DNA from: Ferruginibacter paludis
GTDB taxonomy: Bacteria > Bacteroidota > Bacteroidia > Chitinophagales > Chitinophagaceae
Length of the DNA stretch: 64,000 nucleotides
NCBI RefSeq assembly: GCF_030409685.1
Contig: NZ_JAUFQJ010000008.1
Location: forward strand, 310,001-374,000
Direction of reading: 5' to 3'
Positions 44,530-54,313 of the stretch are shown here, one piece after another; the stretch's first letter is position 1, and every line of letters begins with the position of its first letter. The notes beneath the pieces were generated by a model. That model had not been told where the DNA came from and made no database searches. It saw only the letters and a list, made by a program, of their open reading frames with translations. A program made the translations under genes and the position numbers.

Positions 44530-47154
44530 CTATTTTATATAAACCAGCTGCTCCGCTGTATTCCAACCCTGCAATGAAACCTGTGGTTTGGCATTTGCTG
44601 CATTGGGCGTGTATTCCAGCGTAATTGTTTTTGTTTCGCCGGGTAAAACGGATACATAATTGTCGCTGTAAAATACCGGTAGTATTCTTTTTTTAGTGGC
44701 AGAATTTACCAATGAAATACGGTTGAAGAATGAGACTGGCCCGTTGGCCGGATTGCTGATGGTAACTGCGATTTTATCAGCTCCCTGTTGCTTTGCTTCT
44801 ATTGTTGCCGCTGCGGTTTTTATCTGCTGTAAACCGGTATATTTTTCTTCGTTGTTTGGCAACCAGTAAAAATTATCACTTACAATTTTCTTGCTTATAT
44901 CCAGCAAACGCAACGATAAAAACATGCCTTTATCTTTTCGCAAACCGTCAATGGTTTCCTTGATTGGAATATAATTTTTAACCGATGTTGGCTGTGCTTC
45001 GGCAAATACCTGCGTTAGCAGATTGCCTTTCCCATCCATATCATAGGTTTTAATTTCCAGCATCAGGTCGCGGACTATTTTAAAGCCATTGTTTTCAATC
45101 ATCACCATACCGGTAACGGGATTGTACATTACGTGCACCTGCTCCCCTGCCGTTTTTAATCCATACAAACAGGCGTTGGGGTCCAGGTAATAATCATACA
45201 TCTGTCCCCGTAAAGCTGTCCATGGATTTTGGGTTTTCCAGATGATGACACCGGTGTACCAATCCCACATGTGTGCCGAAAATCCTTCTATTAAACCACG
45301 GTACTGATCGTAGTTGACCAGCTGTGCTTTTAAACCAAAATCACGCACGTCTTTCACAGCTCCATAAGGCGCAATAAACTGATCGTAGCCAATGTATTTA
45401 TGATAGTCCCAAACGGAATCAGGCTTGCCCGGGAATTGTGGTGCTACCATGTTTTCTTTTGGCAGAAATCTTTCCAGCGATTCGTAATCGCCTACACCAA
45501 CAGAACCAACTTCGCTGTTAAATGGAAATGTTTTAAAACCCCAGAATGTGTTGATGTTTTGCACGCCGTATGGTCCGTCGCCGTTGCCTCCCAGCGTATT
45601 CGCCGACATGCTGTCGCTGTTGGAATAATCATAAAAATAACGGGTACGGTCTAGCTTTGGTAAGATGGAATCTTTCAACGCTGTAAAAATATCTTCAGGC
45701 GGTGTGATCTCATTTCCACCGCAATAAAAGGCCAGTGAGGGATGACTGCGAATCATTTTAATCTGATCTGCAATTGATTCGAGCACGAGTCCATGATCAT
45801 CCGGATACTGGCGGCGTGTCCACTGATCTTCTTTCTTCATTGGGTCAAGCCACCTGCCGTTGCAATCGCCGGAAAACCAGAAGTCCTGGAACACGAGCAT
45901 GCCGTATTTATCACAGGCTTCATAAAATTCCGGGCGCTCCGTTAATGAACCGCCCCAAATTCGGATGAGGTTTAAATTCATGTCGCGGTGAAAATGTATC
46001 TCCGCATCATAGCGCTCTTTTGTAAAACGCATCATCGCATCAGAAACTATCCAGTTGCCGCCTTTTATAAATATTTTCTGGCCATTCACGATTGTTTCCC
46101 TGCTGCCCGTGTGAGCGTTCCATCCTGTCTGAATTTCACGGATACCAAAGCTGATGTCTTCCTTATCCAGCAAGGCTTTTGACTTGCTTATAAACTGTAC
46201 CTGTATTTTATACAACGGTTGATCGCCGTAGCCGTTGGGCCACCATAATTTAGGATTCTTTAAAGTGTAATCCGGTAGTTGAAATTCAGCAGTAGCTTTT
46301 GGCTGAAGTATAATGTCTTTTTTAATGGTGGTGCCGTCGAGCGTGTATTGAAGCGTGCCCGCAAGCAACGTGCTGCCCGGGTTTTCAATTTCTGAACTTA
46401 CTTTAATGATGGCTGGTTGCTGCGAAGCACCGGGTAAACGAACACCGGGCACCAACGTAACAACGTTTGAATTTTTAAGATTTACGCTGATGGTTTTTTC
46501 GATGGTTACTTTATCCCAGATGCCGGTGTTACGGTCTCGGATGGGTTGTATCCAGTCCCAGCCTGCGGTGTACTGGTTGGTTGCATTCCTTGCTATCTCG
46601 CCATCGCCACCCTGGCCGCCGTTTGGGTTGCCGACAACATCCGGCGGATATACAATCACTGCCAGCCTGTTATTGCCATCTTTTGAAAGGTAAGCTGTAA
46701 TATTATAAGTCTGCCGCAGGTACATACCCTTGTGCGTTTTTTTGTTCACCTTATGGCCGTTTACAAACACATCACAGCCATAATTTACTCCCCTGAAGTT
46801 TAACCATACCTGTTCATTCGCTGAACTGATCTTTTCTTTAAAATTGTTTACAAACCAGTAGGTATAGTAGTCGCGACCGGTTTGATAAATATCAGGAATG
46901 TACTGGTTGTTCATTCCATAAAAAGGATCGGGTACCTGCTTATTATTCAGCATGGTGGTGAGCACAGTGCCCGGCACTGTAGCAGGCAACCAGCCATTTA
47001 CGGCAAAGGAAGGTTTTGAAATTTCTGTACCGGCTTGTTTGGTTGCAGCGATGGGCGAACAGAACCAGCCCGTGTTTAATTCATACTGATCCTGCGCTGT
47101 TAGCTGAACAACAAAAAACAACATGCAACATGCAGCGGCGATTGATTTATTCAT
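44530..47154 (-). CDS. Glycoside hydrolase family 2, beta-mannosidase / exo-beta-glucosaminidase type
   Basis: 874 residues with a signal peptide (cut after QLTAQ). Order: GH2 sugar-binding domain (about 45-220, ending WDWIQPIRDRNTGIWD), immunoglobulin-like domain (about 225-340), TIM barrel (about 345-640), C-terminal beta domains. The acid/base is Glu482 in CGGNE and the likely nucleophile Glu548 in FNSEVG. The barrel start FIKGGNWIVSDAM and LNLIRIWGG resemble the beta-mannosidase and CsxA-type exo-glucosaminidase group. In this context removal of the core beta-linked mannose, or of glucosamine, is plausible. It is 26 bp upstream of GH3. Confidence 0.87.
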   Translation of the reverse strand: MNKSIAAACCMLFFVVQLTAQDQYELNTGWFCSPIAATKQAGTEISKPSFAVNGWLPATVPGTVLTTMLNNKQVPDPFYGMNNQYIPDIYQTGRDYYTYWFVNNFKEKISSANEQVWLNFRGVNYGCDVFVNGHKVNKKTHKGMYLRQTYNITAYLSKDGNNRLAVIVYPPDVVGNPNGGQGGDGEIARNATNQYTAGWDWIQPIRDRNTGIWDKVTIEKTISVNLKNSNVVTLVPGVRLPGASQQPAIIKVSSEIENPGSTLLAGTLQYTLDGTTIKKDIILQPKATAEFQLPDYTLKNPKLWWPNGYGDQPLYKIQVQFISKSKALLDKEDISFGIREIQTGWNAHTGSRETIVNGQKIFIKGGNWIVSDAMMRFTKERYDAEIHFHRDMNLNLIRIWGGSLTERPEFYEACDKYGMLVFQDFWFSGDCNGRWLDPMKKEDQWTRRQYPDDHGLVLESIADQIKMIRSHPSLAFYCGGNEITPPEDIFTALKDSILPKLDRTRYFYDYSNSDSMSANTLGGNGDGPYGVQNINTFWGFKTFPFNSEVGSVGVGDYESLERFLPKENMVAPQFPGKPDSVWDYHKYIGYDQFIAPYGAVKDVRDFGLKAQLVNYDQYRGLIEGFSAHMWDWYTGVIIWKTQNPWTALRGQMYDYYLDPNACLYGLKTAGEQVHVMYNPVTGMVMIENNGFKIVRDLMLEIKTYDMDGKGNLLTQVFAEAQPTSVKNYIPIKETIDGLRKDKGMFLSLRLLDISKKIVSDNFYWLPNNEEKYTGLQQIKTAAATIEAKQQGADKIAVTISNPANGPVSFFNRISLVNSATKKRILPVFYSDNYVSVLPGETKTITLEYTPNAANAKPQVSLQGWNTAEQLVYIK

Positions 47155-47308
47155 TAAAAAATTATTTTGGTTTTTATAATTGCTGAAGCATTTTTATTTA
47201 TTGAGCCACTGCATTTGTTGTTGCTCATGGTTTTATTTGTACAAGTGAGTGACACAAGAATGCTGCTATGAAAAACAACTGCTGGTAAAAACCATTTACT
47301 TAAACAAA

Positions 47309-47316
47309 CAAAAGTA
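47309..47316 (-). promoter_or_regulatory. Possible -7 box of the GH2 gene
   Basis: TACTTTTG on the minus strand exactly matches TAnnTTTG, 155 bp upstream of the GH2 start in the 191-bp gap behind GH92. The nearest TTG is 26 bases upstream, longer than usual, so support is moderate. Confidence 0.35.
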
Positions 47317-47345
47317 CAGCTCTTCCCGTCCTGGAAATTATACAA

Positions 47346-49607
47346 TCAATTGCTGCCCGATGCTGATGCAGGCCATGTTTCAGGGGCACTGCCAAACTGT
47401 TTATTAGGCGCTGAACCCATGGTGAAAACCAGTGTTCCTCCTTTTAATAAAGTAGTATGATCTATATACGTTTTGTTATAATCCTTGCCGTTTAACTGCA
47501 CGCTTTGAATGTAAAAATTATTGGCCGACCTGTTCTTTGCCTGCAGCAACATGGTTTTACCTGAGGGCAGTTGCATCCGCACTTCGTCCATCATGGGCGT
47601 ACCAAAAACATACTGACCGCTGCTGGGGTTACCGGGATAAATGCCCATCATACTCCACACGCCCCAGGCACTCATCTGGCCGCAATCTTCATTGCCTGCA
47701 TAACCATCCGGCTGATCGCGGTACATAGAATCCACAATCGTCTTCACCCGCTCCTGTGTTTTCCAGGCATCGCCGACAAAACTGTACATGTAAGCAATGT
47801 GATGACTTGGCTCGTTGCCATGGGCATATTGGCCAATCAAACCGCTCACGTCGGGTGATTTATTTTCGCCTTTTATTTCTGAACTAACGGTGAATAAAGA
47901 ATCGAGTTTCAGGATGAATTTTTCTGTGCTGCCATGGGCTTTTGCCAGACCTGTTACATCGTGCGGTACAAAAAAAGAATGCTGCCAGGCATTGCCTTCG
48001 GTGTACATGGCTTTCTTTTCATCATGCTCTGAAAGGTAGGGATCAAAAGGCGTTACCCAGGTTCCGTCTGCATTTTTTGCACGGATAAAACCGGTGGCCG
48101 GATCAAACAAATTTTTCCAGGATGCCGACCTTTTCATGAAGGTTTCATAGTCTGCGGTTTTGCCTAATTTTTTTGCTACCTGTGCAATACACCAGTCATC
48201 ATAACTGTACTCAACCGTTACCGTTACGCTGCTGCCATATTTATCCTGCGGCACATAACCATATTGCCGGTAAAAATCTGTACCGCGTATGTTTTGCATA
48301 GCAGATTTTTTCATGGCTTCAAAAATTTCAGCTGCGTTAATCCCTTTGGTATCTTTTAAAATCGCATCGGCCAGTACTGGAATGGCATGATAGCCGGTCA
48401 TAGTATTCGTTTCCCAGGTGCTCAAGTCCCAGATAGGCAACAGGCCATTTTCTTTATAAAAAGCCATCATGGTATTGATGAAATCGGGTATGCGCTTAGG
48501 TTGTGTAATGGAGAATAAAGGATCTTCTGCACGAAAAGTGTCCCACAACGAAAACTCTGTATACCTTTGCCCCTGCTGCATTTTAAGTACTTGGCCTTTT
48601 ACATTCTGACAAGTTCCATCTGCATCTGAATACAATGCCGGAGCCATACAAGTGTGATATAACGCGGTGTAAAAAACTTTCTTTAATTTTTCGTCTGTTG
48701 TTTTAACCTGTAATTTTTTTAGTTCGCTATCCCACTTTGTTTCCGCAGATGCTTTTACACTGTTGAAATTCCATCCCTTAATTTCTGACAATGCTCCAAG
48801 GGCTTTATCAGTACTTACACAAGAAAGCGCCACTTTCAATAAAAGCGTTTTACCATTTAAAGATTGAAACACCAGTTGCGAAATGCTCCTGGTGCCTTTT
48901 GTTTCTTTGCCTTTTACAGATTTGGTTGCTTCGCTCAACAGCAGTTCTTTTACTGGAACAGAAGTGCGTGCGGCAAAATAAATGCGCTGCACATTGGCCC
49001 AGCCTTTTGAAAAACGGTAGCCAACAATGGTTGAATCATTGAGTTGTTTGATGTAAGTTCCGGTTGGTGTATCCCAGTTGATATGAAAGCCAAGATCGAA
49101 ACGCAGCACCGGTGTGGCTGTGGCGGGAAAACTGTATTGATGCAGACCGCATCTTTCTGTTGCAGTAAAAGCGGCCTGTATGCCATTGTCTAATTTTACC
49201 TGGTAAAAACCGGGGCTTGCATTTTCATTGGCATGACTGTATTTTACCTTATAATATTCGCCGGGCTGTAAGATATTGGCGGCGGGCATCACAGAAATAT
49301 CACACCAGTCTCCAATGCCCGTACCGCTTAAATGCGTGTGGCTGAATCCTTGTATGCTGTCGCTGCTGTAATGATAACCACTGCACCAGTCCCAGCCGTT
49401 TTCGCCGTTATCCGGACTTAACTGTACCATGCCGAATGGCACCGTTGCGCCCGGATAAGTATGGCCATGGCCGCCGGTGCCAATAAAAGGATCAACGTAT
49501 TTGGTAAGTTGTTGTGCGTTGCTGGTGACAACAAAAAAACAGGTTGCCAAAAGTAGGGGTAAATATTTTTTTTGTTTAACAGGGTTGAACCGGGATAGAT
49601 ACAACAT
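47346..49607 (-). CDS. Alpha-mannosidase, GH92
   Basis: 753 residues from the ATG at 49607 (a TTG ten codons upstream is possible); the signal peptide ends SNAQ. The N-terminal beta domain opens with the family signature YVDPFIGTGGHGHTYPGA and PFGMVQLSPD. The (alpha/alpha)6 domain holds GNEPSHH and EDCGQMSAWGVWSMMGIYPGNP, the metal-binding and catalytic regions of GH92 calcium-dependent exo-alpha-mannosidases. It should remove alpha-linked mannose from N-glycan-like or yeast-mannan-like chains. It lies directly behind the FucP-type permease gene. Confidence 0.93.
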   Translation of the reverse strand: MLYLSRFNPVKQKKYLPLLLATCFFVVTSNAQQLTKYVDPFIGTGGHGHTYPGATVPFGMVQLSPDNGENGWDWCSGYHYSSDSIQGFSHTHLSGTGIGDWCDISVMPAANILQPGEYYKVKYSHANENASPGFYQVKLDNGIQAAFTATERCGLHQYSFPATATPVLRFDLGFHINWDTPTGTYIKQLNDSTIVGYRFSKGWANVQRIYFAARTSVPVKELLLSEATKSVKGKETKGTRSISQLVFQSLNGKTLLLKVALSCVSTDKALGALSEIKGWNFNSVKASAETKWDSELKKLQVKTTDEKLKKVFYTALYHTCMAPALYSDADGTCQNVKGQVLKMQQGQRYTEFSLWDTFRAEDPLFSITQPKRIPDFINTMMAFYKENGLLPIWDLSTWETNTMTGYHAIPVLADAILKDTKGINAAEIFEAMKKSAMQNIRGTDFYRQYGYVPQDKYGSSVTVTVEYSYDDWCIAQVAKKLGKTADYETFMKRSASWKNLFDPATGFIRAKNADGTWVTPFDPYLSEHDEKKAMYTEGNAWQHSFFVPHDVTGLAKAHGSTEKFILKLDSLFTVSSEIKGENKSPDVSGLIGQYAHGNEPSHHIAYMYSFVGDAWKTQERVKTIVDSMYRDQPDGYAGNEDCGQMSAWGVWSMMGIYPGNPSSGQYVFGTPMMDEVRMQLPSGKTMLLQAKNRSANNFYIQSVQLNGKDYNKTYIDHTTLLKGGTLVFTMGSAPNKQFGSAPETWPASASGSN

Positions 49608-49655
49608 ATGGATATTTTGAAAAAAAGAATTGTACAAAATTATACAACAGGTATA

Positions 49656-50945
49656 TTATTTTCTGATTTTGCTGCCGATGGCTGCATAATATAAAATAAA
49701 CAGGTAAATAGGTATTAAGATAACGTAGGCATGCTGCGGACTGAGTACATCTGCCAGCCGACCATAGATTAATGGAAGTACCGCCCCCCCTGCAATGGCC
49801 ATAATCAGCAACGAGGAACCTACTTTTGTAAAACGGCCTAAATCTGCAATTGCCAGCGGCCATATTGCCGGCCACATTAGGGAGTTGGCCAACCCCAGCA
49901 ATGCTATAAATAATACTGAAGTATATCCCGTTGTGAGTATCGCAATGATAGAAAAGACAACCCCAATGATGGCAGAGAATTTTAATGCGGTGCCTTGCTT
50001 TAAATACTTTGGAATAGCGATGATACCGACAATGTATCCAACTATCATTGCGATTAAAGTGCAAGTGGTAAAGAACTTAGCTGTTGATAAGGCTATGCCC
50101 TGCGAAGCGCCGTAACTGATGATGGTATCACCGGCCAATACTTCTGCACCTACATATAAAAACAACGTCAACACACCCAGCATAAGGTGCGGAAACTGGA
50201 ACACGCTTGTCTTGCCGCTATTGGCTTTTGCCACTGCTTCGTCTTCATGCTCTGTATCTATCTCAGGCAGGTGAGAAAAATTAATTGCAATGGCAAGAAT
50301 TACCAATACCACTATAATACAGATGTATGGTAATATCACTCTTGCGGCAAGTTCATTTAGTTGAACTGCTTTTTCGGCAGCACCCATAGTAAGTAGGCGC
50401 TCTTTTAAAACATCCGCATTTTTTAAAGTAATAGCGCCAAGCACAATGGGAGCGATAGAACCTGCCACTTTGTTACAGATGCCCATGATGCTGATTCTTT
50501 TGGCAGCACTTTCCCTTGGACCAATGATGGTGATGTATGGATTGGAGGCAGTTTGTAAAACAGCGAGCCCGGTACCCTGAACAAATAAACCAAGCAAAAA
50601 TAAACTGTATGTCCTGGTCATTGCGGCCGGAATAAAAATCAAAGCGCCTACAGCCATAACACCCAGCCCCACTGCCATTCCTCTTTTAAAACCTGTTGCC
50701 TTTAACACCCGTGCAGATGGAATGGCCATTACGAAATAAGAAATGTAAAATGCGAATGCAACCAGGTACGACTCAAAATTATTGAGCTCGCAGGCAATTT
50801 TCAGGTAAGGTATCAGCACGGAATTCAGCCAGGTGATGAACCCGAAAATAAAAAACAGGGAGCCGATAATAATAATCGGACCGTTATTTTTTGCGGGTGT
50901 GGTAAGGTTGGTTGAAGGCGTGTTCAAGGTTGCTGTATCAGCCAT
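49656..50945 (-). CDS. Sugar:H+ symporter, MFS FucP/NagP type
   Basis: 429 residues with about 12 membrane helices. Family signatures: FFIFGFITWLNSVLIPYLK in helix 1, QTASNPYITIIGPRE after helix 4, a charged central loop (about 235-250), and SLMWPAIWPLAIADLG late in the chain. FucP/GluP/NagP relatives carry fucose, glucose/galactose or GlcNAc into the cytoplasm. Fucosidase upstream and NagB/hexosaminidase in the cluster make fucose or GlcNAc the likely cargo. A LacI-type operator lies about 100 bp upstream. Confidence 0.88.
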   Translation of the reverse strand: MADTATLNTPSTNLTTPAKNNGPIIIIGSLFFIFGFITWLNSVLIPYLKIACELNNFESYLVAFAFYISYFVMAIPSARVLKATGFKRGMAVGLGVMAVGALIFIPAAMTRTYSLFLLGLFVQGTGLAVLQTASNPYITIIGPRESAAKRISIMGICNKVAGSIAPIVLGAITLKNADVLKERLLTMGAAEKAVQLNELAARVILPYICIIVVLVILAIAINFSHLPEIDTEHEDEAVAKANSGKTSVFQFPHLMLGVLTLFLYVGAEVLAGDTIISYGASQGIALSTAKFFTTCTLIAMIVGYIVGIIAIPKYLKQGTALKFSAIIGVVFSIIAILTTGYTSVLFIALLGLANSLMWPAIWPLAIADLGRFTKVGSSLLIMAIAGGAVLPLIYGRLADVLSPQHAYVILIPIYLFILYYAAIGSKIRK

Positions 50946-51008
50946 TTTTTTTGTTTTAGTATGCAGTTATAAAATAGTTGTAAAACATTTTCAGATGGAA
51001 GGGAATTG

Positions 51009-51020
51009 ATCTTTAAAGAT
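51009..51020. promoter_or_regulatory. 12-bp palindrome in the permease upstream region
   Basis: ATCTTTAAAGAT is a perfect palindrome 64 bp upstream of the permease start. Its role is unknown; it may be a second regulator site or chance in AT-rich DNA. Confidence 0.25.
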
Positions 51021-51045
51021 AAGAATGCTTACACTGTTTTATTAT

Positions 51046-51057
51046 GCAAACGCTTGT
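51046..51057. promoter_or_regulatory. LacI-type operator upstream of the sugar permease
   Basis: GCAAACGCTTGT shares the GCAAACG half and central CG with the operators upstream of susC module A (26146-26180). It stands about 100 bp before the permease ATG. Confidence 0.45.
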
Positions 51058-51086
51058 CTTGTTTATTGCGGTTAATTCTCTATGGT

Positions 51087-52538
51087 CTACATTGTGCTGC
51101 CGGTGAATGAAAAAGCCAGTGCAGGGTAGTGTTTTTTACTTTTATATACCGATTTTGGCACCAGCACATTTACTACGCCTTTTGCTATTACCCATTTCAC
51201 GCTCTCACCGGTTTGCAGCCATTTCATCTTGCTTCCTTTTGCCGGCAGGTTGGTTGTCCATTGTATAGTGGCCGGAACGGGGGTTCCTTTTTCCAGGCAA
51301 ACAAGGGCATATTGAGTACTGCCTGTTTTACTTTTCGTGAACCAAATATTTTTCTCGTTGTAGTAAGGAGTTGTGCGGGTGGCATAAATAGCGCTGCCAT
51401 TCACTTTCATCCACTTCCCTATTTCTTCCAGTCGCTCCGTAGCGCTGTCTGGAAATGTACCGTCAGGTTTTGGGCCAACCCCTAATAATAAGCTTCCGCC
51501 CTTGGCTACCACTTCAATCAGCGTATGAATAATTTTTTCAGAAGATTTAAACTGGTCGTTCGGAACATAGCCCCAGTTATTGGCGAGCGTCAAACAACTT
51601 TCCCACGGATGATCCAATTGCTTTTCGGGAATTTTTTGTTCAGGTGTCTGGTAATTTTCGTATGGTCCGTGAACTGTCCGGTCAACAATCAGTAAGCCCG
51701 GCTGCGCAGTTCTTGCCATGGCAGCAATGCGTGGCATGTCGATGTCCTGGCTCCATGCCGGTATGGCTGCACCCCAACTGCGTACTTCTTCGTTCACAGT
51801 TTCCAGCGGACGAACCCAACCTCCATCGAGCCATAAAATATCCATAGAACCATAGTCGTGCATGAGCTCGCCGATCTGGTTATAAGTAAAGTCTTTAAAT
51901 TTATTCCACCGCCAGGGAAACTTACGGATATCATAATTCGTGTTTCTATCGGGCGTTGCATATTTCGGCCACCAGAAATTCTCAGAGTGCCAGTCGGGTT
52001 TGGAAAAATAAGCGCCGATCATAAAATCATTTCTGCGAAAAGCATCAAAAACAAATTTAGCTACATTGGCTTTGGGATTGTCTTTAAACGGACCAGCGGA
52101 TATTTTGAAATCAGTTTGTTTTGTATCAAACATGTTGAAGCCATCATGGTGTTTAGTGGTAAATACCACGTATTTCATTCCAGCATCTTTACCTGCTTTT
52201 GCCCATTGATCGGGATCAAATTTTACCGGGTTAAAATCTTTTTGCAAGCCCCAGTACCAACTTTTATACTCCTCGTAATGCGACGTGCTATCCCGCTCAA
52301 TCCAGTCTTCGTTGCAGATAGACCATGATTCAATGATGCCGGGCACGGCATACAATCCCCAGTGGATGAGCATTCCAAATTTTTGATCCTGCCACTTGTC
52401 TAATTTTGCTTTTACGAGCGCATCTGTTGGCCACTCGTACGTTACTGATTGAGGATGTACGTTTGGTTGCGCTTTGGCCAATAATACAACAGATAAAAAA
52501 ACAGTCACAAAAAACAGCCGGTGTATTCTTCCTTTCAT
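51087..52538 (-). CDS. Alpha-L-fucosidase, GH29
   Basis: 483 residues with a signal peptide (cut after AKAQ). GH29 barrel motifs: FGMLIHWGLYAVPG (about 54-67), TTKHHDGFNMFDT (about 127-139), GAYFSKPDWH, and the nucleophile Asp238 in ILWLDGGW. A small C-terminal beta domain (about 385-480) closes it. It releases alpha-linked L-fucose; the FucP-type permease follows 141 bp downstream. It is an exported protein without T9SS tail. Confidence 0.92.
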   Translation of the reverse strand: MKGRIHRLFFVTVFLSVVLLAKAQPNVHPQSVTYEWPTDALVKAKLDKWQDQKFGMLIHWGLYAVPGIIESWSICNEDWIERDSTSHYEEYKSWYWGLQKDFNPVKFDPDQWAKAGKDAGMKYVVFTTKHHDGFNMFDTKQTDFKISAGPFKDNPKANVAKFVFDAFRRNDFMIGAYFSKPDWHSENFWWPKYATPDRNTNYDIRKFPWRWNKFKDFTYNQIGELMHDYGSMDILWLDGGWVRPLETVNEEVRSWGAAIPAWSQDIDMPRIAAMARTAQPGLLIVDRTVHGPYENYQTPEQKIPEKQLDHPWESCLTLANNWGYVPNDQFKSSEKIIHTLIEVVAKGGSLLLGVGPKPDGTFPDSATERLEEIGKWMKVNGSAIYATRTTPYYNEKNIWFTKSKTGSTQYALVCLEKGTPVPATIQWTTNLPAKGSKMKWLQTGESVKWVIAKGVVNVLVPKSVYKSKKHYPALAFSFTGSTM

Positions 52539-52754
52539 TGTAAAACAGGTTTTATTTATTTATGGAAACAACCGCTGTAAATGCAGACCAGAAGAAACCC
52601 GCTGATTGATCCCTTTGAGTTTTGCCTGCCTGCAATCTACACCATACAAAGGCATTAATTATAGCGGCGTCAATTTAGTCACAGGATTCATTAAAATACT
52701 GTAATAGGTAGTTGGTCATAGATTTTGCCCAAATAAAAAGACTGTCCGCTGTTG

Positions 52755-54140
52755 TTACCTGTTTGTGGCGTTATACGTGTATACGACGTATCCCCAGGGT
52801 TCTATCTTCCAATCTTTACCACTCAGCGGCTCCTTTATACCCATGAATACATTGTAAGGTTTTCCAAACAAGCGTTTATCTGTCACCCTTACCGTTTGCT
52901 CTGTTGATGAAAGGTTTAAAATCACCAGCACTTTATTACTGCCCTTTTCCCGTACATAAGCATAAAGCGCTTTATCATCTCCTGCATTGATCTTTCTAAA
53001 AGCTGCATTGGCGGATAAAGCCGGATTATTTTTGCGGAGGTTCAATAAGGTTTTATAAAAAGGTGCCCGCAGATACTTGTCAAAAACGATTGGATCTTTT
53101 TCAAAGAATTCTAACGGTCTCAATACAGGCTCTTCCTGCCCGCTATAAATCTCCGGAACACCGTTGTACATCGTTTGCGTGAACACAGCAAACGGAGCAT
53201 GTACAGCACCGGGAAATACACCATAATCTGCCTTGTTCCAGCTGTTCTCATCATGATTACTGGTAAAGTACATTTGTATTTCATTTTTGGCAAAGGCAGT
53301 GTCGGCATAGTTTTTTACGCTATCCAGTGCAAAGGCCGGCCGTTCGCCGGCGGCCACTTTAATCATCATGTGAAACATATCCCATGGATACACGGCATCA
53401 AAACCACTGCGGCTCAGATAAGGTTTATCTCCTTCTGCCAGCATAAAAATATTATTGTTAATCTTCTTTAACTGGCTGATGCATTTGCTCCAGAAAGCGC
53501 CAGGCACATTCCAGGCTACATCACAACGAAATCCATCAATACCGGTTTTGGCAAGCCAATATTTCATACAGGCAATCATACTATCCTGCATTACCGGGTT
53601 GTTATAATCCAGTTGCCTGGTATCCGCCCAATCCACCGCTATGGCCGCATTACCATTGGCATCCTTTACAAAAAAATCGGGTTGCTCCTTTAACCAGTGA
53701 TGATCGCCGCCTGTATGATTGGGCACCCAGTCGATAATTACTTTCATCCCCTTGGCGTGTATTGTTTTAACCAATTGCTTCCAATCGGTGATGGTACCAA
53801 ATTCAGGATTAATGGATGTATAATCGGACACCGCGTAATAACTGCCCAGAGTGCCTTTACGGTCAATCTTACTGATGGGATTGAGCGGCATAAACCAGAG
53901 TGTTTGCACGCCCATTTTCTTTAACCTGTCAAGATGTTTTGCAAATGCGTTAAAAGTTCCTTCGGACGTGTATTGGCGAATGTTGACCTCATAAATATTT
54001 CCCTGCATAATCCAGGCAGGATGTCCATTTATTTTAGCAGAAACCGCCACATTATTGGCTGGTTGCTGAGCTTCCGCTACAGTAAAGAGCATACCACTCA
54101 GCACAAAAAGGCAAAAATATTTTTTCATTTTGAAGTACAT
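52755..54140 (-). CDS. Exported alpha-amylase-family enzyme, GH13
   Basis: 461 residues with a signal peptide (cut after VAEAQ); an ATG at 54128 is an alternative start. The four GH13 regions are intact: DWVPNHTG (about 137-144), GFRCDVAW with nucleophile Asp207, LAEGD with acid/base Glu236, and TSNHDEN with Asp297. A C-terminal all-beta domain follows (about 375-455). It hydrolyses or transfers alpha-glucosidic bonds. Alpha-glucan does not fit the rest of the cluster, and a 216-bp gap separates it from the fucosidase gene, so it may be an independent neighbour. Confidence 0.9.
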   Translation of the reverse strand: MYFKMKKYFCLFVLSGMLFTVAEAQQPANNVAVSAKINGHPAWIMQGNIYEVNIRQYTSEGTFNAFAKHLDRLKKMGVQTLWFMPLNPISKIDRKGTLGSYYAVSDYTSINPEFGTITDWKQLVKTIHAKGMKVIIDWVPNHTGGDHHWLKEQPDFFVKDANGNAAIAVDWADTRQLDYNNPVMQDSMIACMKYWLAKTGIDGFRCDVAWNVPGAFWSKCISQLKKINNNIFMLAEGDKPYLSRSGFDAVYPWDMFHMMIKVAAGERPAFALDSVKNYADTAFAKNEIQMYFTSNHDENSWNKADYGVFPGAVHAPFAVFTQTMYNGVPEIYSGQEEPVLRPLEFFEKDPIVFDKYLRAPFYKTLLNLRKNNPALSANAAFRKINAGDDKALYAYVREKGSNKVLVILNLSSTEQTVRVTDKRLFGKPYNVFMGIKEPLSGKDWKIEPWGYVVYTYNATNR

Positions 54141-54313
54141 TTTATTAAAAAGCTAAGGTAGATATTTTGAGGCTGTCAACCACCAACTAAACACTCCCAT
54201 GTGCCAACCCTTACCAGTAAACCCGTTGTCATTAATGCCGGGAATTATCCGGAGCTGCCTGAAACAATCTTAACGTACTGCTTTCTGGCATAGAATTTAC
54301 AGCAATAGGTGAA

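Noticed and set aside
44504..44566. 21-codon N-terminal extension of the GH3 frame
   Set aside because: It overlaps the end of the GH2 gene and precedes a complete signal peptide.
49576..50064. 162-codon open frame on the minus strand overlapping the permease
   Set aside because: It lies in another frame of the permease gene, has a low-complexity, Cys/Tyr/His-rich product without family motifs, and the permease frame is clearly coding.
51858..52328. 156-codon plus-strand open frame opposite the fucosidase
   Set aside because: Antisense shadow of an intact GH29 gene, with no recognisable domain.
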